Assembly: GCA_937944975.1 (NCBI GenBank) | Contig: CALEBF010000014.1 | Span: forward strand, 62,001-126,000 | Direction of reading: 5' to 3' | Origin: an uncultured Mycoplasmatota bacterium | GTDB taxonomy: Bacteria; Bacillota_I; Bacilli_A; RF39; UBA660 | DNA: 64,000 bases | Shown here: positions 19,701 to 27,299 of the stretch, in pieces | Position numbering within the stretch: position 1 is the first letter of the stretch | Layout of the letters: every line of letters starts with the position of its first letter | Notes under the pieces: model-generated | Seen by the model: only the letters and a program-made list of their open reading frames with translations | Databases searched by the model: none | What the model was told of the DNA's origin: nothing | Made by a program: the position numbers and the translations under genes

Positions 19701-19892
19701 GAGATGAATTTAGATATGAGCCAACTTCCAAATTATGAGGTGTGGTTAGCACATTATACATCTAAGGACGATCCGTTATCTCATCCAAGTTCCTATAATG
19801 GTCCATATGAGATATGGCAATATACTTCAGAAGGAACAGTTGCTGGAATCTCAGGTGTTGTGGATCGAAATATTGCTTATAAAAAACATTAG
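16779..19892 (+). CDS. Secreted GH25 lysozyme with seven Ig-like repeats
   Basis: A 1037-aa exported protein. A signal peptide (MKKNKKIIFFGVLLFAFMLC, cleavage after VKA) is followed by seven repeats of about 105-110 aa (residues about 28-825). Each repeat has the pattern GGW-L, a short DG/Dxx strand, RPDV, YGG, PGF and DG-H. A GH25 muramidase domain fills residues 828-1037: GIDVSSYQ with Asp832, the catalytic DTE pair (Asp928, Glu930), and a closing YEIWQYTSEG-VAGISGVVDRN. GH25 enzymes cut the beta-1,4 bond after N-acetylmuramic acid. The repeats probably bind a wall glycan. ATG 16779 follows GGTGAT. It heads a transcription unit with the downstream glycosyltransferases. No sortase or transmembrane anchor is visible. 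Confidence 0.9.
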   Translation: MKKNKKIIFFGVLLFAFMLCIPGVKAKTRTSMYIESPQPNTVAGRNVVIGGWLMTDSNHPDIHIYVDNQELSVALNRFARGDVVNANPGLQKNQNNNQPGFNTMVDLSAYMDGNHILTINVVDSYTGEVLYQYSAYFTLQKSKTILHLETPAQQATWKNEAVVGGWLMSSNPYAQIEYYLTGKKVNATTTRGSRPDVLAAIKGYGDATTNPTPGFYSIFDIDDQKDGNYFLEVKIVDRSNGEVLTGDSRNVTVKKYDGNMTLESPKISTVGSHVTVGGWTLTENKDASLEIYLDDKKVDANIVRVDRPDVFQVMGDAYGGKVTNGQPGFQATIDLTPFQNGNHVISVRAINPKTGEVICRSDKNITLDLYQTHINLDLPKVTQVEDHAVKIDGWYLSAYRNNELKILIDGVEVTGNISRWERPDVHAAMNQGYGGIDTNAKPGFTVNVDMKQYKDGEHTVKIMVINRDNQAVLKEVTRTFYLKKYESNLTVEQPTQNVKDTMTVSGWALANTKEKEIEIAIDDQKIDSEITYIERDDVHDVMNGGYGGITYTPKPGFYANIDMKQHKDGWHVLSVRLIDKNTQEIIISKNVKIYLKKYEGKIILNRPEPEQTVNRSMAISGWDVSNAVNKTTRVLIDGVVQNVELTRSESEDVIAAIGDNYGGLATNPKPFFRGTLNMEGFKDGKHTITIQTVDLITNDVIRSLDRTFYLKKYDGIVNLEAPHSNLLNEDVLFVGGWALSELPGSYIKVYVDGVDQNATMAYGPRPDVMASVPGYGGAATNPTPGFATNIDISKLAEGRHKLTVRWYSKLNELLAETTKDLVLYDNIYFGIDVSSYQKDINWQAVRNDGISFAIIRAGYRGYGTGEIAEDPKFYQNLIGARDAGIDIGVYFYSQAITVQEAIEEADFVVGRLNAYQAGGLVKLPIVIDTEFTGTNAGRADFLTTEQRTIIVKAFMDRIASYGYKPMIYSNKNFLEMNLDMSQLPNYEVWLAHYTSKDDPLSHPSSYNGPYEIWQYTSEGTVAGISGVVDRNIAYKKH
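16860..19250 (+). repeat. Seven tandem coding repeats, Ig-like
   Basis: Seven units of about 320-340 bases encode a beta-sandwich-like motif (GGW, DG, RPDV, YGG, PGF, DGxH). They begin near the coding positions of TSMYIESP, TILHLETP, GNMTLESP, THINLDLP, SNLTVEQP, GKIILNRP and GIVNLEAP. They are diverged at the DNA level. Confidence 0.8.
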
Positions 19893-19906
19893 AGAGTGTG
19901 ATATCT

Positions 19907-20758
19907 ATGAAGTTATGTGGTGTTGTAGTTTTATTTCACCCTGAAGAAGATGTGATAGAAAATATAAAGACGTATATAGGTGAATTAGATCGTTTATATA
20001 TTATTGACAATAGCGAAGAAAGTCATCAAAATTTATTTACGATGAAGAAAGCAAAATATATTAAGAACAATGAAAACAAGGGAATAGGGTTTGCCTTGAA
20101 TCAGGCTGCCCAACTCGCAAATGAGGAGGGGTATCGATATCTTTTGACGATGGATCAGGATAGTCGATTTGAACCAAAGGGACTGAAAAAAATGAAAGAA
20201 GAAATTTCGACAGGAAATTACGAAAAAGTGGCTATTTTCACCCCTCTTCACGTTACCAATAGTCAAAGTATCAATCATGCGATCGAAACGGATCAATTGG
20301 TAGTAATGACTTCAGGAAATATACTAGATTTAAATATATTTCAAGAAGTTGGTGGAATGAAAGATTGGTTTTTTATCGATGGAATCGATCAAGAGTACTG
20401 TTTGAATATAAGAAAACACGGATATCAAATTAAAGTGTTTGACGAAATTCATTTAAAGCACTCTCTAGGAAATATTGGAACGAAAAAACTATTTGGAAAA
20501 ACGGTATCGTTTACCAATCACAGTGCGATGCGACGTTATTTTATCGTTCGCAATCGCTTGTATATTAACGAAATGTATCAATACGACTTTCCTACATTTT
20601 GTAAGCAAGAACTTTCTAATAGCAGGAAAGAAGCGGTAAAAATAGTTTTGTTTGAAAAAGATAAGTGGAAAAAAATAAAAGCGACAAGAAGGGCACATCG
20701 GGATTTCAAACACAAAGTAACTGGAATTCCAACTTGGTTGAAGGAGGTTTTAAAGTGA
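19907..20758 (+). CDS. GT2 family glycosyltransferase (rhamnosyltransferase-like)
   Basis: A 283-aa GT-A enzyme starting MKLCGVVVLFHPEEDV, with YIIDNSEE and LLTMDQDSRF as the nucleotide-sugar and metal-binding motifs. The region DWFFIDGIDQEYCLNIR is typical of RfbF/WbbL-like rhamnosyltransferases. ATG 19907 is preferred over the GTG at 19898. It lies 14 bases after the GH25 gene. Its stop overlaps the next start as GTGA, so the following enzyme is translationally coupled. It probably transfers rhamnose from dTDP-rhamnose; acceptor unknown. Confidence 0.85.
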   Translation: MKLCGVVVLFHPEEDVIENIKTYIGELDRLYIIDNSEESHQNLFTMKKAKYIKNNENKGIGFALNQAAQLANEEGYRYLLTMDQDSRFEPKGLKKMKEEISTGNYEKVAIFTPLHVTNSQSINHAIETDQLVVMTSGNILDLNIFQEVGGMKDWFFIDGIDQEYCLNIRKHGYQIKVFDEIHLKHSLGNIGTKKLFGKTVSFTNHSAMRRYFIVRNRLYINEMYQYDFPTFCKQELSNSRKEAVKIVLFEKDKWKKIKATRRAHRDFKHKVTGIPTWLKEVLK

Positions 20759-22779
20759 AACATTATCATTTAGATGAATATTTCTTTGATATCGATAGTA
20801 AAAAATTATTTATACGTGGGTGGGCTTTTTTACCATCTTATGAAATTATTGTAGAACTCGATAAGAAAGAAGTTCTTCGAGCTCGTCCAAATGAGTATCG
20901 AGTAGATATTTGTCAGAGATATACAGATCAAAAAGACAAGAGTAACTACGGGTTTGAATATACAATACCTGTAGAAAAACAGTATAAGAATATTAAAATT
21001 TCTGCTCTTGTCGATGGAAAAAAATATAAGATTTTCTCTTCTCGTATTCCAACGACTACATTGGAAAAGGGAGCAAACCGTATTTATCATCTCGCTGGGA
21101 AAAGTATGCGAGTAATAAAAAAGCAAAATGTCAAATTATTAAATCCAAAGTTGATTCATAGATATGTATCTTCTGTTGTAGAAAATAGACAATATCGAAA
21201 AGAAGGACAATATTATGTAAATCCGAATAATTCATTTCAATATCGTACATGGGCTTTAGAAAAGGAAAAAAGAGAACAGGAACCTTATAAAGAGATGGAA
21301 TATCAACCATTGATTTCTATTTTAGTTCCAGTTTATAACGTACCTACAGTTTATTTAAAAGCTTGTATTGAATCTGTATTAGAGCAGACGTATCCAAATT
21401 TCGAACTCTGTATCGCAGATGATTGTTCGACAGATCCAGAGATTAAAAGAGTATTGGATGCTTACAAAGAGAAAGATGAACGAATCAAGGTTGTATATCG
21501 TAAGAAGAATGGACATATTTCTCGTGCGACAAATTCAGCACTAGAGATAGCAACTGGAGATTTTATTGCATTACTAGATAATGATGATGTTTTAACGAAG
21601 GATGCACTATATCAAGTTGTAAAAGCCTTGAATCAAAATCCTAAGTTAGATTTAATTTATAGTGATGAAGACAAGATGGATCAGGGTGGAAATTTATGTT
21701 TCCCAACATACAAGCCAGATTGGTCTCCGGAATTATTTTTCTGTTATAATTATCTTTGTCACTTTACGACGATTCGTAGATCTATCATGGACAAGATTCA
21801 CGGATTCCGCGTTGGATATGAAGGAGCACAAGACTACGATTTATTCTTACGTGTCGTAGCTGCAACGAAAGATAAAAATATTTATCATATTCCAAAAATT
21901 TTATATCATTGGCGTATGATTCCAGGTTCGACAGCAGCGATTATGAGCAACAAAAGTTATGCGTTCGATCGTGGAAAGAAAGCATTGCAAGATTCCTTTG
22001 ACAAGAAGAAAATTGCATGTCATGTCTCTCGTGTACCGAAGTTCCCATACTATTATCCAAAATATAAAGTTTCTAAAACAAATATGATTACAGTAATTAT
22101 TACTGGAAACGATAAAAAGGCAAAAAGCTGTCAAGAACAACTTGAGAAGTTTACAGATTATAAACGTATGGAAATATTGCTTTCAAAAGATGAGTCATTT
22201 GACGAGTTAGTAGAAAAGGCAAAAGGGAAATATATCGTCGTTATGGATGCGACAACACAATTGCAAAAAGAATCTTCGATTTATAGTTTGATTCAATTTG
22301 CAGCTGTTGATCATGTTGGAGTCGTTTCTCCATCTATTCGAAAAAAGAATAGTTATTTTAAGTCTTCGGGAGTGATTTTATTTAAAGATCATTTCAAACA
22401 TGTCTTATATTCAGGAAGACAGAAGACAACGGCGGTAGAGCCAAAGTTAAAAATACCAGTAAATTATTCTGTTCCAGGAACGAAAGTAATGGTATTTGAT
22501 AAAGAGAAGTATTTAAAAGTAAATCGAAAACTGAAGATAGATGGAATGCCAACGGAAATAGATTGGATCAAAATTTGCTTAAATTTCATTAAAAAGGGAT
22601 ATTACAATGTGTGTGATTCTTCGAATGAATACGTTTGTTCAGGAGATTTAGAACTTCCTTATGAAGAGGAAGCATATCAGGCATTAAAAGTAAAACAAGA
22701 TCCATTTTATAATCCGAACTATAGTAAAACATATATGTTTAAATTAGATAAGTTAGAGGAGACAACAGATGAAAAATAA
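20755..22779 (+). CDS. Large GT2 glycosyltransferase with N-terminal Ig-like domain
   Basis: A 674-aa protein starting at GTG 20755, with GGAGG just upstream and a 4-base overlap with the previous gene. Residues 1-110 form a beta-rich domain (FIRGWAF, VELDKKEV, YRVDI, NYGFEY, KISALVDG) that resembles the repeat of the neighbouring GH25 protein. Residues about 185-420 form a family 2 catalytic domain: PLISILVPVYNVPTVYL, CIADDCSTD, ALLDNDDVL, YSDEDK and AQDYDLFLR. The rest (about 440-674) looks like a second, degenerate GT-A domain without a clear DxD. It probably extends the polysaccharide chain. No membrane helix is seen. It overlaps the next gene by 11 bases. Confidence 0.85.
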   Translation: MKHYHLDEYFFDIDSKKLFIRGWAFLPSYEIIVELDKKEVLRARPNEYRVDICQRYTDQKDKSNYGFEYTIPVEKQYKNIKISALVDGKKYKIFSSRIPTTTLEKGANRIYHLAGKSMRVIKKQNVKLLNPKLIHRYVSSVVENRQYRKEGQYYVNPNNSFQYRTWALEKEKREQEPYKEMEYQPLISILVPVYNVPTVYLKACIESVLEQTYPNFELCIADDCSTDPEIKRVLDAYKEKDERIKVVYRKKNGHISRATNSALEIATGDFIALLDNDDVLTKDALYQVVKALNQNPKLDLIYSDEDKMDQGGNLCFPTYKPDWSPELFFCYNYLCHFTTIRRSIMDKIHGFRVGYEGAQDYDLFLRVVAATKDKNIYHIPKILYHWRMIPGSTAAIMSNKSYAFDRGKKALQDSFDKKKIACHVSRVPKFPYYYPKYKVSKTNMITVIITGNDKKAKSCQEQLEKFTDYKRMEILLSKDESFDELVEKAKGKYIVVMDATTQLQKESSIYSLIQFAAVDHVGVVSPSIRKKNSYFKSSGVILFKDHFKHVLYSGRQKTTAVEPKLKIPVNYSVPGTKVMVFDKEKYLKVNRKLKIDGMPTEIDWIKICLNFIKKGYYNVCDSSNEYVCSGDLELPYEEEAYQALKVKQDPFYNPNYSKTYMFKLDKLEETTDEK

Positions 22780-23965
22780 AATAAAAGAATTCGCAAAAAA
22801 ATCAAAACATGTGACAGCTCTATATAACCGTGTTGTTCGTAATCGAAAGACTGAAGATGTCGAGAAGATCGTGAATCAATATTATCCAACACAAGGGAAG
22901 CGAATTATTTTAATTGGACACAGTGGTGGATTAGGTGGAGCAGAAACTTTGTTGAAGAACATGATGAAAGAATTTGTCAGTCAAGGAATTCAAATTGTAA
23001 CCCTTGTTCGGGGAGATGGACCTATCATTGCATCATATAAAGAAATCGCACCTACGTTTATTATCGATACTCCAGAAAAAAATGAGTATTATATAAAGTC
23101 ATTGAAAAAACTAGGATATGATAGTGCGATCTCCAACACGATGACAACGGGAGATTTAATTCCATTGTTGCATGAAAATGGAATCTTCTCAGTCAACCTC
23201 ATTCATGAACTTCCAGGAGTGATTCGGTTGTTAAAATGCGAAGAACGTGCCAAAGAAATTGCGGAACATTCTGATTTGGCTGTCTTTCCGGCAAAATATG
23301 TACGAGATCAATTCGCAACGATCGCACCAATTCACGTAAAAGAGATGATTCAACCACAAGGTCTATATATGAAATACGATCAGTTTGATTATGAAAAATC
23401 TCGTCAGTATATGGAAGAGAAGTACGGAATTCCGAAAGATCATTTCATTATTTTAAATGTAGGTCTCGGTGAGAAGAGAAAAGGATTCGATTTATTTGTT
23501 ACAATGGCAGAAAAACTTCAGGAAGAAGATTATACTTTTATATGGGTCGGATCTTTGGATCAAGAGATGAAAACTACGTATGGAGATAGAATTCATAAGT
23601 TGAAAAACTTTGTACTTCCTGGATTTATTAGTGAAAAAGATACATTTATGAAATTTTATGACGCTTGTAATTTATTCGTATTGACCTCTAGGGAAGATCC
23701 ATTCCCATCTGTTGTATTAGAAGCGTTCAATGCAGAGAAACCTGTCATCGCTTTTGAAAATGCAGGTGGATTTCAAGATATTGTTCGAAATGATGAAAGT
23801 GGATATCTTGTCACTTATGAAGATATAGATGCCATGATGGATAAAATGAAAATGTTGAAAGATGATCCAAAACTATGCAAAAAATTGGGGAAACGAGCTA
23901 AGAAAATTTGCGATCAACATAGTTTTCAACATTATATTGAAGTACTAACGAAAGCATGTAAATGA
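22769..23965 (+). CDS. GT4 family glycosyltransferase
   Basis: A 398-aa GT-B enzyme. The N-terminal Rossmann part begins RIILIGHSGGLGGAETLLKNMM, the usual GGAE motif. The C-terminal part has LNVGLGEKRKGFDLFV, and the nucleotide-sugar motif EDPFPSVVLEAFNAEKPVIAF (E-x7-E type). A 45-residue basic N-terminal leader may sit on the membrane. It overlaps the preceding GT2 gene by 11 bases, so it is coupled to it. Sugar specificity is not evident. Confidence 0.88.
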   Translation: MKNKIKEFAKKSKHVTALYNRVVRNRKTEDVEKIVNQYYPTQGKRIILIGHSGGLGGAETLLKNMMKEFVSQGIQIVTLVRGDGPIIASYKEIAPTFIIDTPEKNEYYIKSLKKLGYDSAISNTMTTGDLIPLLHENGIFSVNLIHELPGVIRLLKCEERAKEIAEHSDLAVFPAKYVRDQFATIAPIHVKEMIQPQGLYMKYDQFDYEKSRQYMEEKYGIPKDHFIILNVGLGEKRKGFDLFVTMAEKLQEEDYTFIWVGSLDQEMKTTYGDRIHKLKNFVLPGFISEKDTFMKFYDACNLFVLTSREDPFPSVVLEAFNAEKPVIAFENAGGFQDIVRNDESGYLVTYEDIDAMMDKMKMLKDDPKLCKKLGKRAKKICDQHSFQHYIEVLTKACK

Positions 23966-23974
23966 GGTGAAAAA

Positions 23975-24805
23975 ATGCAGGAACAAAAATATAAGGTAAG
24001 TGTAATCATACCAAATTATAATTATGCAGGTTACTTAAAAAAACGAATTAAGGTAATAGAAAAACAGACGTATCCTATCTACGAACTCATCGTGTTAGAT
24101 GATTGTTCTACGGATAAAAGTCGTGCAGTCATTGAAAAAATGGCCAAAAAATATCCAATCAAAATGATATTTAATGAGGAAAATAGTGGATGTGTCTTTA
24201 AACAGTGGCAAAAGGGAATTGAAGCTGCAACAGGAGATTACATTTGGATCGCAGAGGCTGACGATCAAGCGGATAAGAGATTTTTAGAAAATATGGTAAA
24301 AAAGTTTGAAGATCCAGAAGTAGTCCTTGCTTTTTCTGATTCGAAACAAATTAACGAACGTGGAAGAGTTATTCGAAAAACATGTAGTGATTTAGCAGAC
24401 GAACATCAAGATGGAAGATACCACTCTGACTATGTTAATGATGGAATCGATGAAATTACGAATTATTTGATCGTAAAGAATTATATTTACAATGCTTCTG
24501 GTGTCGTTTTTAAAAATGGTGATTACCACGATATCTTAGAAGAGTGTACGAAATTCCATTTGGCAGGAGATTGGTATTTCTACATTCAAGTATTGAAAAG
24601 AGGAAAAGTTGCATATGTAGCAAAACCTCTCAATTATCATCGCATTCATACGAATAGTGTAACGAAGACGACGAAGAAGCAAAATCACTATGACGAAGTT
24701 GTTAGAATTCAAGAAGAAATCAAAAAGGAATATCCCGTTTCAGAACAAGTTTTAAAAGAAGTAGAAGATCAAAGGCAAAAATTAAAACAAGTCCTAGGAT
24801 TATAG
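23975..24805 (+). CDS. GT2 family glycosyltransferase
   Basis: A 276-aa GT-A enzyme: KVSVIIPNYNYAGYLKKRI, LDDCSTDKS, EENSGCVFKQWQKGIEAATGDYIWIAEADDQ, and an acceptor motif around HLAGDWYFYIQVLKRG. The AGDWxFY segment recalls WbbL/GalNAc-type chain-elongating transferases. SD GAGGTGA before ATG 23975, 9 bases after the GT4 gene. Part of the same operon. Confidence 0.86.
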   Translation: MQEQKYKVSVIIPNYNYAGYLKKRIKVIEKQTYPIYELIVLDDCSTDKSRAVIEKMAKKYPIKMIFNEENSGCVFKQWQKGIEAATGDYIWIAEADDQADKRFLENMVKKFEDPEVVLAFSDSKQINERGRVIRKTCSDLADEHQDGRYHSDYVNDGIDEITNYLIVKNYIYNASGVVFKNGDYHDILEECTKFHLAGDWYFYIQVLKRGKVAYVAKPLNYHRIHTNSVTKTTKKQNHYDEVVRIQEEIKKEYPVSEQVLKEVEDQRQKLKQVLGL

Positions 24806-24814
24806 GAGGAATAC

Positions 24815-25771
24815 ATGAAAATGTTAGTATTAGGAGGTCAAGGATTCATTGGCCAGAATTTATGTCAACGTTTATTATCTGAAGGGCATGACATTAGAGT
24901 ACTTGAGTATAATGTGAACCCGGCGAGATGTTTAGAAGGTGTTTTATATAAACAAGGAAATTTTACGGACATCGATACGTACAAAGATATGTTGAAAGAT
25001 GTCGACGTCGTTTATCATTTGATTAGTACGACAAATGCAAATAATTCCAATCGTGAGATCAAACGCGATATAGAGCAGAACGTTATAGGAACGGTAAACC
25101 TTTTGGATGCTTGTGTAGAAGCTGGAATTAAAAAAGTGGTGTTTACATCGAGTGGAGGAACCATTTATGGAATTCCAAAAGAGGTACCGATCCCAGAAAC
25201 ACATCCAAACAATCCGATTTGCTCTTATGGAATTACAAAGTTGGCTATCGAAAAATATTTGAATTTATATCATCATTTATATGGTCTCGATTATGTTTCA
25301 TTACGCTTATCTAATCCTTATGGACCACTTCATCAATCTATGACACAAGGGCTCATCAATGTGATCTTACAAAAAGTAATCAAAGGAGAGCCAATCGAAG
25401 TTTGGGGAGATGGAAAAGTGGAACGCGACTATATCTATATCGATGATGTAATCGATGTTTTAGATATGGTTAAGGATAGAACAGTGGAAGAAAAAGTGTT
25501 CAATGTTGGAAGTGGACAATCTCATTCTATCTGTGATATAATAAACGAAGTCGAATCGGTGATTGGGGAAAAAGTGCCTGTTATTTATAAAGAGGCAAGG
25601 TCACAAGATGTACCTGTAAACGTATTGGATATAAAGCGAATTAAGACTTATTTTAGTTGGGAACCAAAGGTAAGCCTTTCTCGCGGAATTCATTTGACCT
25701 ATCGCGATTTAATTACAAATAACCTCCATGGGGAGAAAGAGGTGAATGGTTTTGAGAAAATCCAAAAATAA
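24815..25771 (+). CDS. NAD-dependent sugar epimerase/dehydratase
   Basis: A 318-aa extended short-chain dehydrogenase related to UDP-hexose 4-epimerase (GalE-like). Present are MLVLGGQGFIGQNL (NAD loop), FTSSGGTIYG, the catalytic pair in YGITKLAIE, and RLSNPYGP, then RDYIYIDDVIDVLD. It may make a UDP-galactose or UDP-GalNAc type donor for the GTs alongside. SD AGGAGG before ATG 24815. Its end overlaps the ABC ATPase start. The exact sugar cannot be read from sequence. Confidence 0.85.
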   Translation: MKMLVLGGQGFIGQNLCQRLLSEGHDIRVLEYNVNPARCLEGVLYKQGNFTDIDTYKDMLKDVDVVYHLISTTNANNSNREIKRDIEQNVIGTVNLLDACVEAGIKKVVFTSSGGTIYGIPKEVPIPETHPNNPICSYGITKLAIEKYLNLYHHLYGLDYVSLRLSNPYGPLHQSMTQGLINVILQKVIKGEPIEVWGDGKVERDYIYIDDVIDVLDMVKDRTVEEKVFNVGSGQSHSICDIINEVESVIGEKVPVIYKEARSQDVPVNVLDIKRIKTYFSWEPKVSLSRGIHLTYRDLITNNLHGEKEVNGFEKIQK

Positions 25772-26501
25772 AGATGACGTTGTGATTAAGGTTTCGCACG
25801 TATCGAAGCATTTTAATGTGTACTATGATAAAGCGAATACATTAAAGGAGAGAATGATCTTTTTTAACCGTAATAAAAAAGAGGTTAGAAATGTCTTACA
25901 AGATATCAATTTGGAAATTAAAAAAGGTGAGACAGTCGCACTTATCGGAGTAAATGGAAGTGGAAAATCTACTTTATTAAAGTTACTAACAAAGATTATT
26001 TATCCAAATAGTGGAACAATTGAAATTAAAGGGAAATTAACTTCTTTACTCGAATTAGGAGCAGGATTTCACCCTGACTTTTCTGGTAGAGAAAACATTT
26101 ACTTTAATGCATCTATCTTCGGATTAAATAAAGCACAGATCGATCAACGTATCGATGATATTATCGCGTTTTCTGAATTGGGAGATTACATCGATAATCC
26201 AATTCGTACATACTCTTCAGGAATGTATATGCGCCTTGCGTTTGCGGTCGCTATTAACGTAGATGCAGATATTCTATTGATCGACGAAGTCCTTGCGGTT
26301 GGAGACCAACATTTTCAAGAAAAATGTTTGAACAAGATGAAAGAGTTAAAGAGCGAGGGAAAAACGATGGTATTTGTCAGCCACTCGATGGATGCTGTTA
26401 AGTTTTTATGTGACCGTTCTGTTTGGTTATATAATGGAAAAATTAGAGAAGATGGAAAAACAGATAAAGTAATCGAAGAATACTTGAAAGAGTGTGCATA
26501 A
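25752..26501 (+). CDS. wzt: Polysaccharide ABC exporter ATPase, Wzt/RgpD type
   Basis: An ABC ATPase of 249 aa from TTG 25752, or 251 aa from ATG 25746. The SD GAGGTGA is 6-7 bases from TTG 25752 but directly abuts ATG 25746, so TTG is preferred. Walker A is GVNGSGKST, the signature is YSSGMYMRLAFA, Walker B is DILLIDEVLAVGD, and the H-loop VSHS is present. The stretch LLELGAGFHPDFSGRENIYFNA is diagnostic for exporters of O-antigen, teichoic acid or rhamnan. It lacks the C-terminal carbohydrate-binding domain of long Wzt proteins, so it resembles the shorter RgpD/TagH-type ATPases. Partner permease follows. Confidence 0.93.
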   Translation: MRKSKNKDDVVIKVSHVSKHFNVYYDKANTLKERMIFFNRNKKEVRNVLQDINLEIKKGETVALIGVNGSGKSTLLKLLTKIIYPNSGTIEIKGKLTSLLELGAGFHPDFSGRENIYFNASIFGLNKAQIDQRIDDIIAFSELGDYIDNPIRTYSSGMYMRLAFAVAINVDADILLIDEVLAVGDQHFQEKCLNKMKELKSEGKTMVFVSHSMDAVKFLCDRSVWLYNGKIREDGKTDKVIEEYLKECA

Positions 26502-26512
26502 GAGGTGATAGG

Positions 26513-27286
26513 ATGAAATTGTTTAAAGAATTATATCAATATAGAGAATTTTTAAAAACGTCAATTCGTAAAGAATTTCGTGGAAAATACAAGAAATCAT
26601 TTCTTGGGGTTCTCTGGTCATTTATTAATCCATTACTTCAGCTTTTAGTATACGCACTTGTCTTTCCATTCATCATGCGTGTGCAGGTAGAAAATTATAC
26701 GATGTTCTTGATCGTTACTTTGATTCCATGGAACTTCTTTAATGCCACGGTTTGTCAAAGTACATCGACGATCATCGCTTCTTCGGGAATTATTAAAAAA
26801 GTATATTTTCCAAGGGAAATTTTACCGATTTCAAATGTAACGAGTAATTTACTAAACTTTTTAATTTCATGTATTATTATCGTAGCCGCATTATTTATTA
26901 GTGGAATTGGAATTGGAGCAAGTATTATTTATTTACCAATTATCGTATTATTACAATATATATTTTCACTTGCTATCTCATTTATTCTATCTTCCATTAC
27001 CGTATATATTCGAGACTTAGAGTATTTCGTAAGTGTCCTTATGATGCTATGGTTCTATTTGACGCCAGTATTATATGAAATTACGATGATTCCTGCCCAA
27101 TTCCGTGCAATCTTTAATTTAAATCCAATGGTGCACATTATTACAGCATATCGTGATATTTTGTATTATCAAAGAACACCAGATATGTTAGTTATCCTTG
27201 GATTATTGGGTGGATGTATATTATTGTTAGTATTAGGATACTTTATATTTAATAAGTGTGAGAAAAAGTTCGCAGAGGAATTATAA
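26513..27286 (+). CDS. wzm: Polysaccharide ABC exporter permease, Wzm/RgpC type
   Basis: A 257-aa ABC-2 membrane protein. Six helices are seen, with the conserved cytoplasmic entry REFLKTSIRKEFRGKYKKSFLGVLWSFINPLLQLLVYA, and the family motif around YLTPVLYE and the end NPMVHIITAYRDILYY. It exports lipid-linked polysaccharide with the Wzt ATPase. GGTGATAGG before ATG 26513, 11 bases after wzt. This pair implies assembly of the whole chain in the cytoplasm before export. Confidence 0.93.
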   Translation: MKLFKELYQYREFLKTSIRKEFRGKYKKSFLGVLWSFINPLLQLLVYALVFPFIMRVQVENYTMFLIVTLIPWNFFNATVCQSTSTIIASSGIIKKVYFPREILPISNVTSNLLNFLISCIIIVAALFISGIGIGASIIYLPIIVLLQYIFSLAISFILSSITVYIRDLEYFVSVLMMLWFYLTPVLYEITMIPAQFRAIFNLNPMVHIITAYRDILYYQRTPDMLVILGLLGGCILLLVLGYFIFNKCEKKFAEEL

Positions 27287-27299
27287 TATAGGAGGAAAA

